Assembly: GCA_032834875.1 (NCBI GenBank)
Contig: CP135238.1
Span: forward strand, 2,127,725 to 2,191,724
DNA: 64,000 nucleotides
Direction of reading: 5' to 3'
Source of the DNA: Sulfuracidifex metallicus DSM 6482 = JCM 9184
GTDB taxonomy: Archaea; Thermoproteota; Thermoprotei_A; Sulfolobales; Sulfolobaceae
The notes under the pieces were generated by a model. It was not told the origin of the DNA. It did no database searches and saw only the letters and a list, made by a program, of their open reading frames with translations. This document shows, piece after piece, positions 46,822 to 58,740 of this stretch. The position numbers and the translations under genes are program-made. Every line of letters starts with the position of its first letter. The stretch's first letter is position 1.

Positions 46822-48570
46822 GTGCAAAGGAAAGTTTCTATGAATTATTTTGACTTGTTAGCATGGCATATAGAGAATTCCCAAAATATAGAAAATTGTA
46901 GAATAGATAATATTTATATTACAAAAGGCTCTAATAACATTTTCCTATTTCACTTGCATTGTAAGGATGGGGATAGAGACCTAATAATTGAACCGGGAAG
47001 GAGAATACATTTTACAAAATTTACAATAGATAGGGATACAAATGGACAAGTTTCGTTCCTTAGAACTTTATTAAGAGAGAGTTTCATTAGGTCAACCGAA
47101 ATATTAGGTCATGAAAGAATTTATTCTATTAAAACTAGCAATGAAAAAAATATAATCGTAGAATTGCTTCCAAGGGGAGTACTAATAGTTACAGACGACA
47201 AGAACCAAATATTATTTACTACGGAGAGAAAAGAGTTCAAAGATAGAGAAATCAAACAAGGCAGCACATACAGCTTACCTCCAATTTCTACAAGTAAGAG
47301 AAAAGCATCTCTACCTTCATTGTTAAGTGCCCCGCAAGAAATAATAGATGCACTTAACATAACTGATGTAGAAAATGGGAAAATTATAATATCAGAATTA
47401 GAAGAAAAAATAAAAAATGGTATAATCAAGCCTTGCTTAATTGAGAAAACTACAGTATTACCAATAAAAGCTAGTAATAATTGTATAGAATTTCGATCAT
47501 TTAATGATGCATTAGATAGATATTTCACGGAATTAGAGAAGGAACAAATAGTGAATGAGTCTAGTAAAAAATTAAATGATGAGAAGGGTAGGTTAATATC
47601 GACTATAAACGAAGTAAATCAGAAGATAAGTGTATACAAAGAAAATGCAGAAAGATTAAGAAAAATTGGCAAACTAATAATGGGAAACTATCCTTTAATC
47701 GAGGAAATAAGAAATACAAATATAAACTCTAAAAATACAATTATAATAAAATTAGATGGAGAGGAAATAGAATTAGATCCAAGGCTCAGTCCTACTAAAA
47801 ACGCGTCCATCTACTTTGATAGAGCTAAGGAACTAGAAGCCAAGGCCAAGAAGGCTGAAGAAATACTAATTAATCTACAAAATAAGTTAAATACGTTAGA
47901 AGCCTCTATTAAACAGAAAGAGGAATCCAGTAAAATTAAAATAAGAGAAAAGGAATGGTACGAAAAGTACAGATGGACTATAACAAGAAACGAGTTTCTC
48001 GTTATAGCTGGTAGAGACGTGGATCAGAACGAAAGCTTGGTTAAAAAAATGCTTGATGATAAAGACATATTTCTGCACGCAGATATACACGGCGCACCTG
48101 CTACAATAATAAAAACTATGGGAAAAGAAATAGGGGAATGCGACTTAAAGGATGCAGCTGTTATATCTGCCACTTACTCAAAGGCCTGGAAGGAGGGCTT
48201 AGCTTCCATAGATGTGTTCTGGGTTACTGGAGATCAGGTAAGTAAGTCTCCCCCAACTGGAGAGTATTTGCCTAAGGGTTCCTTTATGATCTATGGTAAA
48301 AAGAACTTTATCAAAAACCTAAAGCTAGAACTTTGGATAGGATTGGAGGACAATAACGGAGTAAGACTCTTCGTAGGCTCTGAGGAAGCTGTAAAAAAGA
48401 GATGCATGTTTCATGTGAAACTTGTTCCTGGGGAAGATGATCCAGAGAAAACTGCCTCTAAAATAATAAAAATAATGAACAGAGAAAATATACCTGGAGC
48501 TAATGGTCTTAAGGAGGAGATAATTAAGATTCTTCCAGGGAGATGCAAGGTAATTAAAGAAAATGCATAA
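46822..48570 (+). CDS. rqcH: NFACT family protein (Rqc2/RqcH homologue)
   Basis: 582 aa: NFACT-N domain (1-200), a long coiled-coil middle (about 235-385), and the NFACT-R domain (FLVIAGRDVDQNESLVKKML ... DIFLHADIHGAPATIIKTMG, 392-500). Members bind stalled large subunits and recruit tRNA to add a C-terminal tail to nascent chains. GTG start with GGTG six bases upstream; ATG 46840 is an alternative. Rio2 and DUF460 genes follow. Confidence 0.93.
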   Translation: MQRKVSMNYFDLLAWHIENSQNIENCRIDNIYITKGSNNIFLFHLHCKDGDRDLIIEPGRRIHFTKFTIDRDTNGQVSFLRTLLRESFIRSTEILGHERIYSIKTSNEKNIIVELLPRGVLIVTDDKNQILFTTERKEFKDREIKQGSTYSLPPISTSKRKASLPSLLSAPQEIIDALNITDVENGKIIISELEEKIKNGIIKPCLIEKTTVLPIKASNNCIEFRSFNDALDRYFTELEKEQIVNESSKKLNDEKGRLISTINEVNQKISVYKENAERLRKIGKLIMGNYPLIEEIRNTNINSKNTIIIKLDGEEIELDPRLSPTKNASIYFDRAKELEAKAKKAEEILINLQNKLNTLEASIKQKEESSKIKIREKEWYEKYRWTITRNEFLVIAGRDVDQNESLVKKMLDDKDIFLHADIHGAPATIIKTMGKEIGECDLKDAAVISATYSKAWKEGLASIDVFWVTGDQVSKSPPTGEYLPKGSFMIYGKKNFIKNLKLELWIGLEDNNGVRLFVGSEEAVKKRCMFHVKLVPGEDDPEKTASKIIKIMNRENIPGANGLKEEIIKILPGRCKVIKENA

Positions 48571-48600
48571 AACCTTCAAAACTAAATTTATGCCATAAAC

Positions 48601-49464
48601 ATGCCCACTTTACCCCTATCTAATAGAGCATCACTTGTGGGACCACCCGAGTTCTCTTTGCTTAAATTTTTATTAAGGAATTCAGATTCCTATGAATTAG
48701 TACCAAAGAAAAAGATACAAGAAGAAACTGAATTTAATCCCACTCAGCTTGAATATTATCTTGCTAAGTTACTAAAGCTCAAATTAATTTACCATGAGAA
48801 AAACTTGGGTTATGATGCATACAAAATAACCTTCTCAGGAATTGATGTAATTTCTATTAAAAAATTATATGAAAGCAGGATTCTTAAAAGCCTCTCTACA
48901 ATTATAGGTGAAGGTAAAGAAAGTGAAGTATATGCTGGCTACGACTTTGACGACAACAAAATAGTGGTAAAGTTTCACAGAATTGGCAGAACTAGCTACA
49001 AAAGTCTTAGGCGCGTCAACAAGGATCCATATGGAAGAAAAAGCTGGGTTAGGCTAAGCATAGAAAATGCTGAAGCTGAATATAAGGCACTTACTTGTAT
49101 GTGGAAGAATGGGGCTAGGGTGCCCAGACCCATTGGTTTAGGTGTCAATGCTATAGCTATGGAATTGATAGATGGTGTTCAACTTTCGGAGAAGCCAGAA
49201 CTAGGAGATCCAGAAAAAGTGCTTGATGAAATAATTTCTACTATAAAAATAGCATATACGTGTTGTAAAATAATTCATGGTGATTTAAGTCCATATAACA
49301 TAATGGTTACAAATGATATCCCTTACATTATAGATTGGCCTCAATCTTCAAGAGCTTCTGAAGAAACGCTTTATAGAGATCTAAGCCATATAATCTCCTT
49401 CTTTGAAAAAGAGTATGAAATAGTTAGAGAAATACCACAAATTTTATCATATATTAGGGGTTAA
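48601..49464 (+). CDS. rio2: RIO2-type serine/threonine protein kinase
   Basis: A 287-aa kinase with an N-terminal winged helix (residues 15-85) and the RIO kinase core: TIIGEGKESEVYAGYDF (P-loop), IVVKFHRIGRTSYKSLRR (RIO2-specific), catalytic HGDLSPYNIMV and the metal loop IIDWPQ. It acts in late small-subunit ribosome maturation. It is separated from DUF460 by five bases. Confidence 0.95.
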   Translation: MPTLPLSNRASLVGPPEFSLLKFLLRNSDSYELVPKKKIQEETEFNPTQLEYYLAKLLKLKLIYHEKNLGYDAYKITFSGIDVISIKKLYESRILKSLSTIIGEGKESEVYAGYDFDDNKIVVKFHRIGRTSYKSLRRVNKDPYGRKSWVRLSIENAEAEYKALTCMWKNGARVPRPIGLGVNAIAMELIDGVQLSEKPELGDPEKVLDEIISTIKIAYTCCKIIHGDLSPYNIMVTNDIPYIIDWPQSSRASEETLYRDLSHIISFFEKEYEIVREIPQILSYIRG

Positions 49465-49469
49465 ATATA

Positions 49470-51293
49470 ATGATAGTAATAGGGGTAGATATAGAACCAA
49501 ACGAAAGTCCTTCGAAAGGCGAACCACATTACGCCGTAGTAGCGATAAACGAAAAAGGAGAACTAATAGAGAAGAGCGAATTCGCCCCTAGAAGTAGGGT
49601 TATCAGGCTAGCATGGGAGATGAAAGCCGAGATAATTGCAATAGATAACATCTATGAACTGGGAGAAACCGATCGAGACGTTATTAATTTTATTAAGTTT
49701 TTGCCAGAATATACTAAAATAGTTCAAACAACATTTAATAAAGGAGAATTCAAAAGTATAAAAGAATTAGCGCTAGAAATGGGGATTTTAGATAACGTAA
49801 TGAAACTATCGCCATTGCGTACAGCGTACGTTAATTGTATGCTGGCAATTAGAGGTTACGGTAAGGTGATTAACCCTGTTGAGAAACGAACTAAGATAAT
49901 AGTTGCTAGAGGCAGAAACTTAGGACCAGGTGGAATGAGCCAAAATAGATACAAAAGGCACATTAGAGGTCTATTATTACGTGTAGCTAGGGAAATAAAG
50001 GAAAAACTTGATAGAAATGGTTTAGATTACGACGTGATAATACGAAGAACCAGAGCTGGAATTGAAGGGGCTGTTTTCACAGTTTACTCCCCAAGGGAAA
50101 GGCTATACGGCATAGTAAAGAAGATGAGAGGAAATGATGTCGTAGTCGACATAAGACCAATATATAAAAATAAGATTGAATTTAATGAACCAGAAAGAGA
50201 AATAAAAAGAAGAATAATAGTAGGATTGGACCCAGGTCTTGAGGTAGGTATAGCAATAATAGACATCCATGGAAGGCCTTTGTTATTGGAAAGCAGGCGA
50301 AGCATAGACAGGGAAGAAATAATAAATATCATAATGAGCTACGGCGTTCCTACAATTATAGCTACAGACGTAAATCCTGTACCTGATGCTGTAAAGAAAA
50401 TAGCGTCTACATTAAACTGTAGGCTTTTCGTACCAGATCGTGAAATCTCAGCAGAGGAGAAGCAACAAATAGTTTCTATTTTCTCTAAAAAAACTGGAAT
50501 GAGAATAATAGATGCCCATACAAGAGATTCACTTTCTGCGGCTCTCAAGGCTTTTCACGAAATAGAGAACAAGTTGAGACAAGCAGAAAGCTTGATAAAT
50601 AGACTTGAACTCGACATAAATGAAGAAAGGGTGTACGATTGCGTAATAAAAGGAGAACCTATCTCTTCATGCATAGAGAAAGAAATAGAGGAGGTATTAA
50701 ACAAGGAAAATAACGTTAAGGTAATCAAGCAAGTAAAACAAGTAGCGGAAAATCAACAACCCAAGGATGAAATAAACAAGCTTAAATTGGAAAATATTAG
50801 ATTACGAAGAACTATATCTTCTATAATCATTGAAAAGGAAATGCTAGAAAGAAGGATAGAAGAAACTAAGCTAAATCTAAAAAAGGATTTGGAAAGGGAC
50901 AGAAGAATATACGAGCTTCAACTACAGCTAACTGAAAAAGATAAATTAATAAATTCACTTACGCAAACTAAACTTAAAAATGAAGCAGAAATAAAGCAAT
51001 TAAAAGATGTAATACTGAAGTTGAGCAGAAATGATGCAATTCCCGTATTTGATGATAGCTCTCCATTGGTATGTGTAAAAGATGGAAAGTTATTCTTCCT
51101 CGGAGAGGAAATAGATCCAATTATAGTACCCTTCTTCAATGGTCAGGTAGCAGTTATAGAGAAAGACACGTTAAACTGGCTTAGATTAATGTCTAAAGAA
51201 TTAGAAATCGAGAATTCTAAAAAAATTGACCTAAAAGGTCTAATAGAATCGTATAGGAGCTCTAGGTCAAAACATAGTAACTTTTCCTTCTAA
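49470..51293 (+). CDS. DUF460 protein, RNase H-like fold plus coiled coil
   Basis: A 607-aa DUF460-family protein. An N-terminal nuclease-like region ([20 protein letters not shown]) and a second RNase-H-like repeat ([20 protein letters not shown], about 250-270) hold paired Asp residues; [20 protein letters not shown] (about 348-367) gives another acidic helix. A long coiled coil (about 440-525) and a small C-terminal domain follow. Function unknown; the Rio2 neighbour suggests ribosome biogenesis. Overlaps SAM synthetase by 27 bases. Confidence 0.9.
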   Translation: MIVIGVDIEPNESPSKGEPHYAVVAINEKGELIEKSEFAPRSRVIRLAWEMKAEIIAIDNIYELGETDRDVINFIKFLPEYTKIVQTTFNKGEFKSIKELALEMGILDNVMKLSPLRTAYVNCMLAIRGYGKVINPVEKRTKIIVARGRNLGPGGMSQNRYKRHIRGLLLRVAREIKEKLDRNGLDYDVIIRRTRAGIEGAVFTVYSPRERLYGIVKKMRGNDVVVDIRPIYKNKIEFNEPEREIKRRIIVGLDPGLEVGIAIIDIHGRPLLLESRRSIDREEIINIIMSYGVPTIIATDVNPVPDAVKKIASTLNCRLFVPDREISAEEKQQIVSIFSKKTGMRIIDAHTRDSLSAALKAFHEIENKLRQAESLINRLELDINEERVYDCVIKGEPISSCIEKEIEEVLNKENNVKVIKQVKQVAENQQPKDEINKLKLENIRLRRTISSIIIEKEMLERRIEETKLNLKKDLERDRRIYELQLQLTEKDKLINSLTQTKLKNEAEIKQLKDVILKLSRNDAIPVFDDSSPLVCVKDGKLFFLGEEIDPIIVPFFNGQVAVIEKDTLNWLRLMSKELEIENSKKIDLKGLIESYRSSRSKHSNFSF

Positions 51294-52481
51294 GATCAAT
51301 TCGGTTATTTTACGGAATGAGCTTAGCTGTTCATCAACAATTCCGTTTATTTCGTTCTTTAAATTGTCGCTCATCTTGCCATCTACAGTAACTACATCTA
51401 GGTTAGCTATTAATGGATCATCTATAGGCCTACCTATCTGACCTAGAACTTGAACTTGTACCTCCTTTACTTCAGATAGTTCATCTGTAACCTTCTTTGC
51501 TATCAAATTGGCCACAACGTTATACATTTTGCCTACATGGTTTACAGGGTTCTTTCCAGCAGTGGCTTCCAAAGACATAGGCCTCATTGGTGTTATTAAT
51601 CCAGTACCTCTATTTCCCCTTCCAGTTACACCGTCGTCCCCATGTTCTGCCGATGTTCCAGTAACTGTCATGTAGATAATATTGCGTTCTATCTTATCAC
51701 CAGTATTAACATTCACCTTTATATTATAGTCCGGAGCTATCTTGTTTGCTATTGAAATCACTGTATCTTTTATTTGATCCTTTATGGACAAGTAATGGTT
51801 TATGTCTTCAATAAGCTCACTTATTGTTGCAGCAGCTACTGTAATTTCTATATCCTTATTTTTACGGAGTCCCATCACTTTTATATCTTCACCTACTTCA
51901 GGCATCTTAGATTTGTACTCTTTGGAGTTCAATTGTCTCTCTATAGTGAAAACCATGTTTTCTAACTTCGACATAGGAGAAAAGCCTACTCCAAAGCTAG
52001 TATCATTAGAGAGAGGAGTAGCCTTGCTGGACTCGAAGATACCTACTAGATCAGTGGAACCTTTGCCTATTTTGTAATCAACTATAACGTGCTTTTCTGG
52101 ATCTAGATATCTAAAATTATCCTTTATCCATTGCTTAACGCTTTCTATTATTATTGTTCCAGCGGGTATTTCGTCAATTCCATCACTAGTTTTTACCTCA
52201 GTTGTTACCCTGCCAGCTACTATTATGTAAATAGGTTGAATTACGTCACCTCCTTTGAACTTAGGGGATGCCTGACCTCCAACTACTAAGGTTTTATCAA
52301 GATTATGATGAAGTATGACTCCGTATTTCTTAAGATAATATAGGGAAAGCTTCCTACTAGCCTCTTCGGATGCAGAATCCGCGATATAGTCTGGATGACC
52401 AATTCCTTTCCTTTCTACTAATTCTACTTCTAGAGAATTGATATCTACAGTCTTATTTAACTGCACATTAATATTTTTCAT
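51267..52481 (-). CDS. mat: S-adenosylmethionine synthetase, archaeal type
   Basis: About 404 aa. Archaeal MAT is very divergent from the bacterial enzyme, and the blocks here are typical: [20 protein letters not shown] (near 24-43), [30 protein letters not shown] and [23 protein letters not shown] 52481 follows a GGTG motif seven bases upstream. It makes SAM from methionine and ATP. Convergent with DUF460. Confidence 0.97.
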   Translation of the reverse strand: MKNINVQLNKTVDINSLEVELVERKGIGHPDYIADSASEEASRKLSLYYLKKYGVILHHNLDKTLVVGGQASPKFKGGDVIQPIYIIVAGRVTTEVKTSDGIDEIPAGTIIIESVKQWIKDNFRYLDPEKHVIVDYKIGKGSTDLVGIFESSKATPLSNDTSFGVGFSPMSKLENMVFTIERQLNSKEYKSKMPEVGEDIKVMGLRKNKDIEITVAAATISELIEDINHYLSIKDQIKDTVISIANKIAPDYNIKVNVNTGDKIERNIIYMTVTGTSAEHGDDGVTGRGNRGTGLITPMRPMSLEATAGKNPVNHVGKMYNVVANLIAKKVTDELSEVKEVQVQVLGQIGRPIDDPLIANLDVVTVDGKMSDNLKNEINGIVDEQLSSFRKITELILEGKVTMF

Positions 52482-52514
52482 TTGTAGCACCTTAACAGCT
52501 TTAACTTATATCAT

Positions 52515-52778
52515 TTACTTAGTTTTTTCCGCTATAGTCTCATAATCAACACTTATGAACAATATGTTACTCCCTCTAATGAGAACTCTTCCATAACTTG
52601 CTACTGGATCCTCGCTGTCTTCCTTCATTTCGCTGCAGTCCCTTAGTACTATGTTCATCGTACCGTCAGTTTGCTCCAGCTTCCCCATATATTCTGAACC
52701 ATCCTTAAGTTTTACTAATACTAATTTATTTATTGCCATTCTTAAATTCTTCAATGGATTTTCGACTTTTGCCTGCAC
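52515..52778 (-). CDS. Sm-like archaeal protein (SmAP)
   Basis: An 87-aa Lsm-fold protein. Sm1 motif [20 protein letters not shown] and Sm2 motif [16 protein letters not shown] are both present, so it should form a heptameric RNA-binding ring. N-terminal and C-terminal tails are short. SAM synthetase lies downstream on the same strand. Confidence 0.94.
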   Translation of the reverse strand: MQAKVENPLKNLRMAINKLVLVKLKDGSEYMGKLEQTDGTMNIVLRDCSEMKEDSEDPVASYGRVLIRGSNILFISVDYETIAEKTK

Positions 52779-52925
52779 AGTTCTTCATCCCTTATATGGT
52801 ATTAAAAATTACGGGTCAAATTTAAAGCTTCTTTCATTAGAGAGGAGCATTGTAAAATTAAGCGGTGATGTTGTTCGTATTATATACCGTTACTTAATTT
52901 TCCTTTTCTTAAATCACTATAATCC

Positions 52926-53204
52926 ATGGAGTTAACAATACAAGAACCAGAGGAGATCTTAAAGATAGCTGAGGCATTATCAGTAATTAGCAGAATAAAT
53001 ATTCTAAAGTTAATTAATAATAAACCAATGAGTGTAACCGAATTAACCTCAGAGCTTGGAATGAGCAAAGGAAACATAAGCAATCATATAGCTACCTTGG
53101 AGAATGCCGGTCTTGTAGTATCTGAATATGAAAATGGAATAAAGGGAATTAAAAAAATTGTTAAACCTAAATATAGCAGGATAGTTATAGATCTTTCCCC
53201 ATAG
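52926..53204 (+). CDS. ArsR-type winged-helix transcriptional regulator
   Basis: A 92-aa DNA-binding protein. [20 protein letters not shown] (residues 7-26) and [20 protein letters not shown] (35-54) form the helix-turn-helix, followed by a wing with [15 protein letters not shown]. No metal-binding cysteine motif of classical ArsR is seen, so the effector is unknown. It overlaps the end of pyrG by 20 bases. Confidence 0.88.
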   Translation: MELTIQEPEEILKIAEALSVISRINILKLINNKPMSVTELTSELGMSKGNISNHIATLENAGLVVSEYENGIKGIKKIVKPKYSRIVIDLSP

Positions 53205-54786
53205 ATGCCTTAAGAAAGCTGACATATAAAGGAGACGGGCTCATAGGTCTGCTTTTGAACTCAGGATGGGCTTGTGTTGCTACAAAAAACTTCTTATTAG
53301 GTAACTCTATAAACTCTACTAAGCCATTCTCGCTAACTCCTGAAATAACTAGTCCAGCCTTCTGTAGTGCGTCAACATATTCAGGGTTTACCTCATACCG
53401 ATGCCTATGTCTTTCGTAAATGACTTTGGATCCGTATATTTTATTAGCTATAGAGCCTTCCTTAAGAATAATCTTTTGAGAACCTAATCTCATGGTTCCC
53501 CCTACTTGAACTACTCTCTTTTGATCATCTAACATTGTAATTACAGGATAAGTAGTAGAGGGATTTATTTCAGTACTATTAGCATCTTTTAAAGACAATA
53601 CGTCCCTTGCAAACTCCACAACAGCCAATTGAAAGCCGAAACAGATTCCGAGGAAAGGTATGTTGTTTTCCCTGACGTACTTTATAGCTTTTATTTTACC
53701 TTCTGTACCACGTGCTCCAAAACCAGGCAAAACTATAACGCCATCTGCTTTATCCATTATTTCTTTTAATTTTTCATCGTTATCTTCTAGGTCAGTAGAT
53801 TCTACCCATACCAATTTTGGCTTAATATGAAGCGAAGCGCTAGCATGAATAAGCGCCTCCCTTATGCTCATATACGTATCTTTTAACTTGGTGTACTTAC
53901 CAATGAGAACTATGTTGACCTCTCTGTCTCCATCCTTCAAGGAAGAAACGAAATTTACCCAATCATCTAGATTGGCATCTGTTTTTGGTATATCTAACAT
54001 TTTCATTATTTTTTCTGATATACCTTGATTTTCTAGAACTAACGGTACCTCGTAAGGAGTGGCAACATCATAACTGGAGAAGATAAAGGAAGGTTTAACG
54101 TTAGTAAACAACGCAATTTTATTCCTGCTTTCTTGATCTAAAGCTACTTCAGACCTAACTATAATTAAGTCTGGTTGAATTCCTATTCTTCTTAATTCTT
54201 GAACGCTATGTTGTAATGGCTTTGTCTTTAATTCGCCCGTAACTTTCATATATGGTGCTAACGCTACATGAACGAAAACAAGGTTATTTTCTTCGTCTAA
54301 CTTCATCTGCCTTACGGCTTCAAGGAAAGGTAAACTTTCTATATCTCCTACTGTTCCCCCTATTTCAACAATTACAACGTCTGCATTACTTACTTCGCCT
54401 GCTTTCTTTATCATGGAGATGATTTCTCTTGTTACGTGAGGTATTATCTGGACTGTTTGTCCTAAATATTCGCCTTTTCTTTCCTTATTTATTACTTCAA
54501 AATATACTTTACCAGCAGTTATATTATTATATTTGGTTACATTAATTCCTATGAAACGTTCGTAATGTCCTAAATCTAAGTCAGTCTCTGCACCATCCTC
54601 TGTAACGAAAACCTCGCCGTGCATATAAGGGTTCATAGTTCCGGCGTCAACGTTTATATAAGGGTCCACCTTGACAACGGTAATTCTAATATTCCTTCTT
54701 TTTAGGAGCATCCCTATTGAAGCTGCGACTGTACCTTTACCTACGCTAGAAAGAACACCCCCAGTTATTATAATATATTTAGCCAA
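53185..54786 (-). CDS. pyrG: CTP synthase
   Basis: About 533 aa. The synthetase domain opens [20 protein letters not shown] and contains [20 protein letters not shown]; the glutaminase domain has [10 protein letters not shown] with the nucleophile Cys and a late QAHPEF. I placed the start at TTG 54786, directly before the conserved segment and six bases after GTGAT; in-frame ATG codons upstream would add 8-16 residues. It converts UTP to CTP with glutamine. Confidence 0.95.
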   Translation of the reverse strand: MAKYIIITGGVLSSVGKGTVAASIGMLLKRRNIRITVVKVDPYINVDAGTMNPYMHGEVFVTEDGAETDLDLGHYERFIGINVTKYNNITAGKVYFEVINKERKGEYLGQTVQIIPHVTREIISMIKKAGEVSNADVVIVEIGGTVGDIESLPFLEAVRQMKLDEENNLVFVHVALAPYMKVTGELKTKPLQHSVQELRRIGIQPDLIIVRSEVALDQESRNKIALFTNVKPSFIFSSYDVATPYEVPLVLENQGISEKIMKMLDIPKTDANLDDWVNFVSSLKDGDREVNIVLIGKYTKLKDTYMSIREALIHASASLHIKPKLVWVESTDLEDNDEKLKEIMDKADGVIVLPGFGARGTEGKIKAIKYVRENNIPFLGICFGFQLAVVEFARDVLSLKDANSTEINPSTTYPVITMLDDQKRVVQVGGTMRLGSQKIILKEGSIANKIYGSKVIYERHRHRYEVNPEYVDALQKAGLVISGVSENGLVEFIELPNKKFFVATQAHPEFKSRPMSPSPLYVSFLKASMGKDL

Positions 54787-54878
54787 GCAGTAATCACAGT
54801 AAAAAGGCATTTCTCTCATAAAATAAAAAGTCATTTGTTAAACGCTTCATTTATTAACACGCAAAATCAGGTAGGCGT

Positions 54879-55556
54879 ATGAAAAAAGACATATTCGAGA
54901 AGATAAAGAGCAGGAAAAACTTACAAGTTGCCCTTGATTTCATAGACATAAACGACGCGCTAAAGGTAGCTGAAGCCTCAAGTAGGGCAGGAGCTAACAT
55001 CATAGAGGTTGGAACGCCTCTAGTAAAAGCTTCTGGAATAGAAGGTATGAAAAAGGTTAGAGAAGTGGTTAAAGATAAAATAATGTTAGCAGACATGAAG
55101 ACTGCAGATGCCGGAGACGTTGAAGTGATAATAGCTAATAACGCTAACGCCAACATAATTACAGTATTAGGCATAATGGATGACTCTACAATTAAGTCCG
55201 CAGTTGAGAAGGCATCAGAACTAGGTATGTTAGTTCAGGCTGATCTAATAAACGTTAAAGACGTAGTATGTAGGGCTAAACAACTGAAATCCTTAGGTGT
55301 AGACATAGTTGGATTACATGTTGGTTTGGACGTTCAAAAAACTCGTGGTATAAGCGTTGCAGACATGAAAGGAGAAATCAAGGAAATCTCAGAACTTGGT
55401 GTCCTAATATCGGTAGCCGGTGGGTTAAATAAGGAAAGAATCTCCATGCTACTTGACTTACCGATAAATATTTTCGTAGTAGGTGGTGCAATTACTAGAA
55501 GTAAAGATCCCTATACCTCAACCCTGGACATAGTTAACATAATAAATGGGAACTGA
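54879..55556 (+). CDS. hxlA: 3-hexulose-6-phosphate synthase
   Basis: A 225-aa protein of the orotidine-phosphate-decarboxylase superfamily. [19 protein letters not shown] and the active-site [12 protein letters not shown] (near 72-83), [12 protein letters not shown] and [14 protein letters not shown] (phosphate-binding loops) define the HPS branch. It cleaves hexulose-6-phosphate into ribulose-5-phosphate and formaldehyde in archaea. Its partner isomerase is at 19140-19769. Confidence 0.93.
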   Translation: MKKDIFEKIKSRKNLQVALDFIDINDALKVAEASSRAGANIIEVGTPLVKASGIEGMKKVREVVKDKIMLADMKTADAGDVEVIIANNANANIITVLGIMDDSTIKSAVEKASELGMLVQADLINVKDVVCRAKQLKSLGVDIVGLHVGLDVQKTRGISVADMKGEIKEISELGVLISVAGGLNKERISMLLDLPINIFVVGGAITRSKDPYTSTLDIVNIINGN

Positions 55557-55581
55557 CAATAAGAAGTTAGGTGTATTTTAA

Positions 55582-56055
55582 TTGTCTTCTCAACCGACTC
55601 AAAAGTCCAAGGATTTGAAAATCTCTAATAAGCAAGTGATAAACCCTACTATTCTGAACGAGGATAAGAGGAAGTTAAGCCTTCTTTACATAATTAACAG
55701 GATGGAAAGAGTTTCAGAGAAAGCCCTCACTGCATTAATTTTCGAAATGAAAGAGAAAGGTATGGATTTAGGATATAACTTTAATAATATTGGAAATAAT
55801 ATATTTAGCCACTCACTTAAAGAAGATATAACTTCTCTCCTTTACTTAGGCTTTATAGAAAACGACCTTAAAACTAAGAAGTTATCCTTATCCAACGACG
55901 GAAAGGAGTTCCTAGAAAAATCCCAAATAGAAGAAGAAATGAAGAACAAACTTGATTCTGCAATTAATGATCTAAAAGTAAAAATAAATGCAATAGATGA
56001 AGAATATAACCTAAAGATGAAGAACGAGAGAAGGCTTAGGAATGGGAGAAGGTAA
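55582..56055 (+). CDS. Winged-helix-like protein with coiled-coil end
   Basis: 157 aa from TTG 55582. A disordered polar start (SSQPTQKSKDLKISN) is followed by a predicted winged-helix fold (RKLSLLYIINRMERVSEKAL ... TKKLSLSNDGKEFL, residues 30-110) and a basic helical tail that may form a coiled coil. Regulator-like, but no known family is identified. It follows hxlA by 25 bases and may be co-transcribed. Confidence 0.72.
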   Translation: MSSQPTQKSKDLKISNKQVINPTILNEDKRKLSLLYIINRMERVSEKALTALIFEMKEKGMDLGYNFNNIGNNIFSHSLKEDITSLLYLGFIENDLKTKKLSLSNDGKEFLEKSQIEEEMKNKLDSAINDLKVKINAIDEEYNLKMKNERRLRNGRR

Positions 56056-56271
56056 AGTTTTTAGCTTATATAATAATATAATATAAATTAGATATATATT
56101 CGTGCCCTGAAAGTAGATTAACTTGACGTTTAAGTATTTGCCTCGAAAACTTCTTGTATATGTATAATCAGGTTGATTTATGGCTTGATCATTTCGAGAA
56201 ATAAAATTTCTTAAACCTTAAAATAGAGTTAATTTAATAAAAAGAGATAGCTACTGAAAGGGAAAAATGTT

Positions 56272-56706
56272 TTAGATCGTAGATAGAGGACTTCTCCTTT
56301 CCTGAGTCTGTTGAGATTCTTCTGCTACTACACGTGCCCATATTAGAGGATCTAGCTTTCCGTCCTTTCCTAACTTGGTTATCAATTCCCTAAACTGACT
56401 CGTGTGCCTTATATCTAGTTCGAGCAACTGTTCTAATAGTTTCCAGCTGTTGTTCTTTACATCTTGTAACATTTCCTCCGGCATATGTTTAATTACCATT
56501 GGGTCTTGTAACCATTGATCAAATGCTTTTAGAGTTCTTATCATATGTTGAAATGCTGTTCTTGAAGCTAGAACTAAGTCCAACCTATCCATGTCACTTG
56601 TAGACTGTTTTACCTCCATTTCTTTCAAAGTTGCTAGTAAGTTCTTCTGCATCTTTATCCATTCATCTAAGTTATTAAGGAACGTATTTTCCAACCTAGA
56701 CACCAT
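56272..56706 (-). CDS. DUF2153 family protein
   Basis: A 144-aa, all-helical, crenarchaeal protein: [40 protein letters not shown] and [19 protein letters not shown] are long amphipathic helices, resembling the DUF2153 group. No cofactor motifs. Function unknown. The flanking DNA to 56056 (216 bases) has nothing I can identify. Confidence 0.85.
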   Translation of the reverse strand: MVSRLENTFLNNLDEWIKMQKNLLATLKEMEVKQSTSDMDRLDLVLASRTAFQHMIRTLKAFDQWLQDPMVIKHMPEEMLQDVKNNSWKLLEQLLELDIRHTSQFRELITKLGKDGKLDPLIWARVVAEESQQTQERRSPLSTI

Positions 56707-56770
56707 ATACTGTTAGTGATTCACACTTAATAAATACTAGTTTTAAGAGTTCTCTCCTAAAGAGAAAGTA

Positions 56771-57160
56771 TTATACTTCGGACAAGTTAAAGGGCAAACC
56801 GTTCTTTTTTACCCTATCTTCTATCTCATTTTCATGAGCCTTTAGAAACTTAATATCGTCTTCCTTTTTCCTCAAGCCGTCTGGAAGCATTCTAGGTATT
56901 TCATCTATAATTGGATACCATCGATTGCACTTATCGCAGATTAATATACCTTCTATTATCTCTTTACTTTCACATTCTTCGCAAGGAGTTGAGTCTAATT
57001 TTCTAATAAAATCTTTTTTAAACGAGCAGAAGATTTCGCAGACAGGCTTTTTAATGTCTGCATTCTTCCTTTCAACCTCTTTTTCGTTAAAGACAAGCAT
57101 TGTAAGTGGAAAGTTCTTACATATTGGGCATGCTAAAACGTCCATAAGTCGATACTTCAA
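56771..57160 (-). CDS. trm112: Trm112-like methyltransferase activator
   Basis: About 129 aa. KYRLMDVLACPICKNFPLTM and the second zinc pair ILICDKCNRWYPIIDEIPRM with MLPDGLR form the Trm112 zinc fold, with a helical insert bearing CEECESKEI. It partners and stabilises several tRNA, rRNA and protein methyltransferases. TTG 57160 is chosen (behind GGTGG); GTG at 57172 would add four residues. Its start lies at the end of the phosphosugar mutase gene, so the pair is translationally linked. Confidence 0.9.
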   Translation of the reverse strand: MKYRLMDVLACPICKNFPLTMLVFNEKEVERKNADIKKPVCEIFCSFKKDFIRKLDSTPCEECESKEIIEGILICDKCNRWYPIIDEIPRMLPDGLRKKEDDIKFLKAHENEIEDRVKKNGLPFNLSEV

Positions 57161-57161
57161 G

Positions 57162-58526
57162 CTATGCTCCACCTACAAACTTAGTTAACTCGTTAGCTAT
57201 CTCGGAGGCCTTAGACTGATCTTTAGCCTCAACTAATATTCTTATTATAGGCTCGGTTCCGCTTTTCCTCACTAAAAACCAATAATCATTGGAGGTTACC
57301 TTTACTCCATCTATGGTAATCATTTTACCGCTATTGCTGTACTTGTTCTCTATTTCCTTGTAAATTTTTTCCACGTTTGTACTCTCAGTTAATCTCACTT
57401 TTGTCTTAACGAGATAATACTTTGGCAACCTTTCGAAAAGTGAGGCGGAGGATTCGTTTTCGCTAGCCATAAGCTCGAGCATTAATGCCATGGACATTGC
57501 TCCGTCTCTTACGTATTGATGAGGGGGATACATGAAACCTCCGTTCTCTTCGAATCCAGCCACTCCTTTTTCTTTCATTAGAGTATGAGCTATATCTACA
57601 CTTCCTACTTTGGTCCATTTTACTTCCAAACCGAAATTGGATAAGTATTCTTCTACAAGACTGGAGCTAGACACTGCTGTAAAGACTCTGGGTGGGAGAT
57701 TGGGATTCTTAACGTGTGACCAATAGGACAGTAATGCAGCGCTCCTATCTCCCCATTCTATGATCCCGTTAGAATCTATGAAAATTGCCCTATCAGCGTC
57801 ACCATCATGATTAACACCTAAGTCTACTTTCAAGACCTTAGCTACCTCAGCAGTTTCGCGAAGAGTCTCAAATGTAGGCTCTGGATATCTGGCTGGAAAT
57901 AGTGGATCTAGATTTCCATTCAGAGTAAATACTCTACACCCTAGTTCTCTTGCCACTATTGGAGTAGTTAGACCGCCTACACTATTAGCTGAATCTACCA
58001 GAACTCTATAACCCTTTTTTCTTATTTTTTCTACATCAACTTGAGATAATACGCCCTTAACGTAGGTGTCAAGCAGTCTAGTCTCCTTCCTAACATCATA
58101 TTTTAAAGACGTCCAATCGGAAGAGTTAAACTTACTCTCAAAATATATTTCCTCTATTTTATTTTCTTCCTCTCTCTCTATTTCTATTCCTTCGTTTGAA
58201 AGAACTTTAATTCCGTTATATTCTGGAGGATTATGGCTAGCTGTTATTATGACTCCACCGTCATAGCCTAGAGTTTTTACACCGTATTGTAGGGCAGGAG
58301 TAGCCCCAAATCCAGCCTCGTAAACATTAACGCCAGTACTTAGCAAAGCTCCTTCTACAACCCTCATAAACATGTCTCCTCCTGCACGGGCATCTCTCCC
58401 TATCATGATATTGGCATTTTTTCCAAAGTATGTTCCTATCGCCTTGCCTAATTTAAGAGCTAAATCTACAGTTAATTCCTTATTTATAATCCCTCTAACT
58501 CCATCAGTACCGAATAGTTTACCCAT
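57162..58526 (-). CDS. glmM: Phosphohexomutase (phosphoglucosamine/phosphomannomutase family)
   Basis: A 454-aa alpha-phosphohexomutase. [20 protein letters not shown] (N-terminus), catalytic serine loop [15 protein letters not shown] (near 95-109), metal loop [18 protein letters not shown] (about 238-255), sugar loop [11 protein letters not shown] and phosphate loop [11 protein letters not shown]. Sulfolobales enzymes of this type act on several hexose phosphates, so the glmM name is a best guess. Confidence 0.92.
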   Translation of the reverse strand: MGKLFGTDGVRGIINKELTVDLALKLGKAIGTYFGKNANIMIGRDARAGGDMFMRVVEGALLSTGVNVYEAGFGATPALQYGVKTLGYDGGVIITASHNPPEYNGIKVLSNEGIEIEREEENKIEEIYFESKFNSSDWTSLKYDVRKETRLLDTYVKGVLSQVDVEKIRKKGYRVLVDSANSVGGLTTPIVARELGCRVFTLNGNLDPLFPARYPEPTFETLRETAEVAKVLKVDLGVNHDGDADRAIFIDSNGIIEWGDRSAALLSYWSHVKNPNLPPRVFTAVSSSSLVEEYLSNFGLEVKWTKVGSVDIAHTLMKEKGVAGFEENGGFMYPPHQYVRDGAMSMALMLELMASENESSASLFERLPKYYLVKTKVRLTESTNVEKIYKEIENKYSNSGKMITIDGVKVTSNDYWFLVRKSGTEPIIRILVEAKDQSKASEIANELTKFVGGA

Positions 58527-58740
58527 ATATTATTACTTATATTGAAACATTTAAGAGTGTCGTAGTATATCAGTCCTTTGTTCCTAAAAGAGACAACTTT
58601 AGACTTAGACCGTACTATATATTTTATTAGTATAAATATTTCAATATATCTAGATAATTATTACTTTTATAAAAGATATAGATAACCTCTGTTAAGATTT
58701 TACATACTCAGCCTAAATAAGTTATAGACTAGTACATGAG

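Noticed and set aside
56056..56271. Possible C/D box RNA between the gene ending at 56055 and DUF2153
   Set aside because: Only partial box-like words; boxes C, D-prime, C-prime and D do not occur with proper spacing.
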